A stretch of 64,000 nt of DNA from Helicobacter_J cappadocius. GTDB taxonomy: Bacteria; Campylobacterota; Campylobacteria; Campylobacterales; Helicobacteraceae. Below the pieces are notes generated by a model that worked only from the letters and a program-made list of their open reading frames with translations, searched no databases and had not been told where the DNA came from. Within the stretch, counting starts at the first letter, position 1; each line of letters starts with the position of its first letter. A program made the translations under genes and the position numbers. Below are positions 61,595-64,000 of this stretch, piece by piece. The DNA is taken from assembly GCF_030686155.1 (NCBI RefSeq), contig NZ_JAUPEV010000006.1:47539-111538 (forward strand). The letters are read 5' to 3'.

Positions 61595-63073
61595 ATGGGA
61601 CAAAAAACAATTTTGATTATTACTGATGGTGTGGGTTATAGCCCAAAAACCAAGTACAATGCCTTTTATCAAGCAAAGAAGCCCACTTATGATTGGATGT
61701 TTGAACATCTTCCACATTCGTTAATAAAAACCTATGGAATGAATGTGGGGCTTCCAGAAGGTCAGATGGGAAATTCTGAAGTTGGACATATGTGTATTGG
61801 AGCAGGGAGAATTTTATATCAGGATTTGGTAAAAATATCTCTTGCGTTCAAAAATAATGAAATTACAGAAAATTTAGCTTTCAAATCACTCTGTAAAAAT
61901 TCACAAACTATTCACTTATGTGGATTATGTAGTGATGGTGGGGTGCATTCTCATCTTGATCATCTTTTGGATATGGCCACAATGCTTGAAAAAATGGGCA
62001 AAAAAGTTTGGCTTCATTTAATCAGCGATGGAAGAGATGTGTTGCCAAAAAGTGCAAAAAAATACCTCGAAAAAACCTTTCTTATCTGTTCTGAAAATAT
62101 CAAAATTGCGACCCTATCAGGGAGATTTTATGCGATGGATAGAGATAAAAGATGGGATAGAATCAAACTAGCCTATGAAAGCATTGTGGAAGGAAAAAAT
62201 CAAACCTCTCTTTCGCCTATAGAATATGTAGATAAAATGTATGCTGAAAATATCACTGATGAATTTATTTTACCCATCTGTTTTAGCGAATATAGCGGAA
62301 TAGAAGATGAAGATGGGTTTGTATTCATAAACTTTAGAAGCGACAGAGCTAGAGAGATTGTTGAAGCTATCGGGGATGTAAATTTTAAAGAATTTATACG
62401 AGAGAAAAATCCAAAAATATATCTTACCACAATGACACCCTATGACAAGAAATTCTCCTACCCTGTTTTATTTCCTAAAGATAAAATCTCTAACACCTTA
62501 GCTGAAGTGATTTCAAATGCAAATCTAACGCAAGGACATACAGCAGAAACCGAAAAATATGCCCATATCACATTTTTTCTCAATGGGGGTATAGAAGAGC
62601 CATTTGTTAATGAAACTCGAGTGCTCATACCTAGTCCAAAAGTTAATACTTATGATCTTTGTCCTGAAATGAGTGCAAAAGAAGTCTCTAAAGCAGTAAG
62701 GGATTTTATGGAATTAGGTACAGATTTTATTGTGGTAAATTTTGCCAATGGAGATATGGTCGGGCATACTGGGAATATGAACGCAGCTATCAAAGCAGTC
62801 GAAACAATCGATAAAGAAATCGGAAATATTTTAGAAATGGCAAAAAAACTAGATTATGCCATCGTTATCACAAGCGATCATGGGAACTGCGAGGAAATGA
62901 AAGATGATGAAGGAAATATGCTAACCAATCATACGATCGGAGATGTATATTGTTTTGTAATGGGTGAAGGCGTGAGCAATATTAAAAATGGAGGACTTGA
63001 TAATATCGCACCCACAGTTTTAAAACTAATGGGATTATCAAAGCCTGATGAAATGAGCGAAGCACTTTTTTGA
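61595..63073 (+). CDS. gpmI: 2,3-bisphosphoglycerate-independent phosphoglycerate mutase
   Basis: Manganese-dependent glycolytic/gluconeogenic mutase that interconverts 3- and 2-phosphoglycerate. The 492-residue protein has ILIITDGVGYSP at the start, the nucleophilic Ser in PEGQMGNSEVGHMCIGAGR near 60, HLCGLCSDGGVHSHLDHL, SGRFYAMDRDKRWDR, NFANGDMVGHTGNM and VITSDHGNCEEM with metal ligands. The last codons (GCA CTT TTT TGA) lie within the direct repeat shared with the start of the window. Confidence 0.97.
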   Translation: MGQKTILIITDGVGYSPKTKYNAFYQAKKPTYDWMFEHLPHSLIKTYGMNVGLPEGQMGNSEVGHMCIGAGRILYQDLVKISLAFKNNEITENLAFKSLCKNSQTIHLCGLCSDGGVHSHLDHLLDMATMLEKMGKKVWLHLISDGRDVLPKSAKKYLEKTFLICSENIKIATLSGRFYAMDRDKRWDRIKLAYESIVEGKNQTSLSPIEYVDKMYAENITDEFILPICFSEYSGIEDEDGFVFINFRSDRAREIVEAIGDVNFKEFIREKNPKIYLTTMTPYDKKFSYPVLFPKDKISNTLAEVISNANLTQGHTAETEKYAHITFFLNGGIEEPFVNETRVLIPSPKVNTYDLCPEMSAKEVSKAVRDFMELGTDFIVVNFANGDMVGHTGNMNAAIKAVETIDKEIGNILEMAKKLDYAIVITSDHGNCEEMKDDEGNMLTNHTIGDVYCFVMGEGVSNIKNGGLDNIAPTVLKLMGLSKPDEMSEALF

Positions 63074-63177
63074 AATCAAACATAACCTCAAGAAGATATT
63101 AAAAATCTAATCACAATTGCCATCTCTAATACAATATATCAACTCTAGTATTAAAGAATAATAGGCTAGAAATAAAT
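63063..63177. repeat. Direct repeat, copy B (3' end of gpmI and downstream)
   Basis: This is the same sequence as positions 2-118, with about 94 percent identity by eye. It covers the final codons of gpmI and about 100 bp of downstream DNA, including the segment TTAAAGAATAATAGGCTAGA. It lies in direct orientation, about 63 kb from copy A. Confidence 0.85.
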
Positions 63178-63532
63178 ATTAAAGAATAAAAAATAATTGT
63201 TTTGTGATAAATCACAGATAATTGTTTCCTGCAAACAAATAACTCAACAACCAATAAAAGTGAGTTTGTTTGTCAGTATAGCTCCTCCCCTTATCCTGCG
63301 AAAAATAATGACAACTAGCGGGTAATAACGGAGCGTGATGTTTGTTTTGTTTGTCTTTATCACTTATATATTTATGAATCTCATTTGGGTTTGCTCAATC
63401 TCTTATTTTTAACTGATTTCACCCATACAAGCAATCATATAAGCACTAGATTTAGCCTTAGCTTATTATTTTTGTTTGTTGCTATGGTTTTTAGTGCTTA
63501 TCTCAAAGAATCTTATTTCTTCCTCCTTCAGT
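63178..63532. other. Structured non-coding region between gpmI and the second autotransporter
   Basis: No gene is supported between these convergent genes. The region holds a dyad TGTGATAAATCACA (63203-63216) resembling a CRP/FNR-type site with a 4-bp spacer. It also holds an inverted repeat CAAACAAA-TAA-CTCA against TGAGTTTGTTTG (63232-63246 and 63261-63272) and a perfect 10-bp inverted repeat ATAAGCACTA/TAGTGCTTAT with a 43-nt loop (63439-63501). Three copies of TTTGTTTGT lie at 63265, 63346 and 63471. It could contain terminators or an untranslated RNA; neither is shown. Confidence 0.4.
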
Positions 63533-64000
63533 TTATTTGACTTCATACATAATCGCATAAGATTTTTTATTCTTATCAATATCTTGAACAATACTATCTG
63601 CTAGATTTTTGTTTTCATAGACCTCATGCAAGTTTTTAAAAGGTCCAATAAGATACCTAGTAACTTTCTCTTTTTTCTTATCTTTGCCTATAAGTTCAAA
63701 CTCATAAGCCCTATAAGAGTGTTTAGAGATTTCTTTAATAGCTGAAGAATCTTTTTTACCTAACACAGCTACTTGCAGATAAAGTCCTGCTTCAGGCAGA
63801 CATCCTTGACATCCAACCTTCGCTCCTTTGGTATCTAGTTTAATGGTCTTTTTCTCTTCTAGGAGTTTGGCTTTTTGCTGTGCTTCTTGTGAATCTTTGG
63901 TTTGTTGTTTATTAGATTGTTTATTTTTACCCTCTGTAATTTGTTTTTCTAAATCACTTACTTTTTTACCAAAGCTAAATCTTGCTCCGACATTGACATT
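63533..64000 (-). CDS. 3' end of a second autotransporter with C-terminal SPOR-like domain (partial)
   Basis: The reading frame runs in from beyond the right edge. In frame from 64000 it starts NVNVGARFSFGKK, the last strand of an autotransporter barrel. It continues through a Lys/Gln-rich linker with coiled-coil character, then a GCQGC pair, and a SPOR-like domain: AGLYLQVAVLGKKDSSAIKE, later RYLIGPFKNLHEVYENKN, ending YAIMYEVK. A GTG at 63766 opens a shorter frame but is internal. The layout after the barrel is the same as in the complete autotransporter at 50403-55325, so these are paralogues. Size and passenger are unknown. Confidence 0.82.
   Translation of the reverse strand, partial: NVNVGARFSFGKKVSDLEKQITEGKNKQSNKQQTKDSQEAQQKAKLLEEKKTIKLDTKGAKVGCQGCLPEAGLYLQVAVLGKKDSSAIKEISKHSYRAYEFELIGKDKKKEKVTRYLIGPFKNLHEVYENKNLADSIVQDIDKNKKSYAIMYEVK

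Overview
The window is a stretch of AT-rich chromosome from a Helicobacter-type bacterium (Campylobacterota). The evidence is the protein content (FlgG, FlgB, FlgC, FliE, FliR, FtsW, ClpA/ClpS, CcsBA, Fur, a Ffh-RpsP-KH-RimM-TrmD-RplS run) and gene neighbourhoods that, from memory, match H. pylori in separate blocks: clpA-clpS-bioD; ccdA / dihydroorotase-like / chlorohydrolase; DEAD-box helicase with an SPFH protein; rsmE-membrane protein-hemH-thioredoxin-ccsBA; moeA-fliR; ftsI-fliE-flgC-flgB-ftsW; glyS-gpmI. The presence of hisIE (H. pylori has no histidine pathway) and the low G+C point to a non-pylori, possibly enterohepatic, Helicobacter. No integrase, transposase, CRISPR array, tRNA or rRNA was seen.

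Layout. 1-9.5 kb: ileS, a tiny membrane ORF, an iron/cobalamin-type ABC permease and ATPase, flgG behind a sigma-54-like promoter, clpA/clpS, bioD. 9.5-14.1 kb: an accessory-looking IbrA/IbrB pair (PP-loop PAPS-reductase-like protein plus ParB/Srx-like protein), a chemoreceptor and an exported nuclease. 14.1-18.5 kb, minus strand: ccdA, a small Cys-containing exported protein, a dihydroorotase-like protein without its metal ligands, MscS and an amidohydrolase that may act in the futalosine menaquinone pathway. 18.8-31.4 kb: RNA helicase, ilvE, SPFH protein, hisIE, DUF2393 protein, then a haem/cytochrome c block (rsmE, membrane protein, hemH, thioredoxin lipoprotein, ccsBA) and an AsmA-like protein. 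31.4-35.5 kb: fur opposite the ffh and rpsP-khpA-rimM-trmD-rplS translation genes. 35.6-40.6 kb: a TraF-like outer-membrane protein and an HD-fliR-moeA-usp run. 40.6-46 kb: two TonB-dependent receptors and a DsbC-like exported oxidoreductase. 46-55.3 kb: ftsI-fliE-flgC-flgB, then an accessory block of a glycosyltransferase and a 1640-residue autotransporter. 55.6-64 kb: ftsW, tpx, PIN-PhoH protein, glyS, a lysozyme-like exported protein, gpmI, and the 3' end of a second autotransporter.

The most interesting part is the autotransporter/glycosyltransferase block lying between flgB and ftsW, which I recall as neighbours in H. pylori. Both genes carry long G/C homopolymers (C10 in the autotransporter, in frame; G13 in the glycosyltransferase, out of frame), so each looks phase-variable and they are probably co-transcribed. 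Both autotransporters continue past the beta-barrel into a SPOR-like domain that should lie in the periplasm and could bind peptidoglycan. A roughly 117-bp direct repeat sits at both ends of the window, after gpmI and before ileS.
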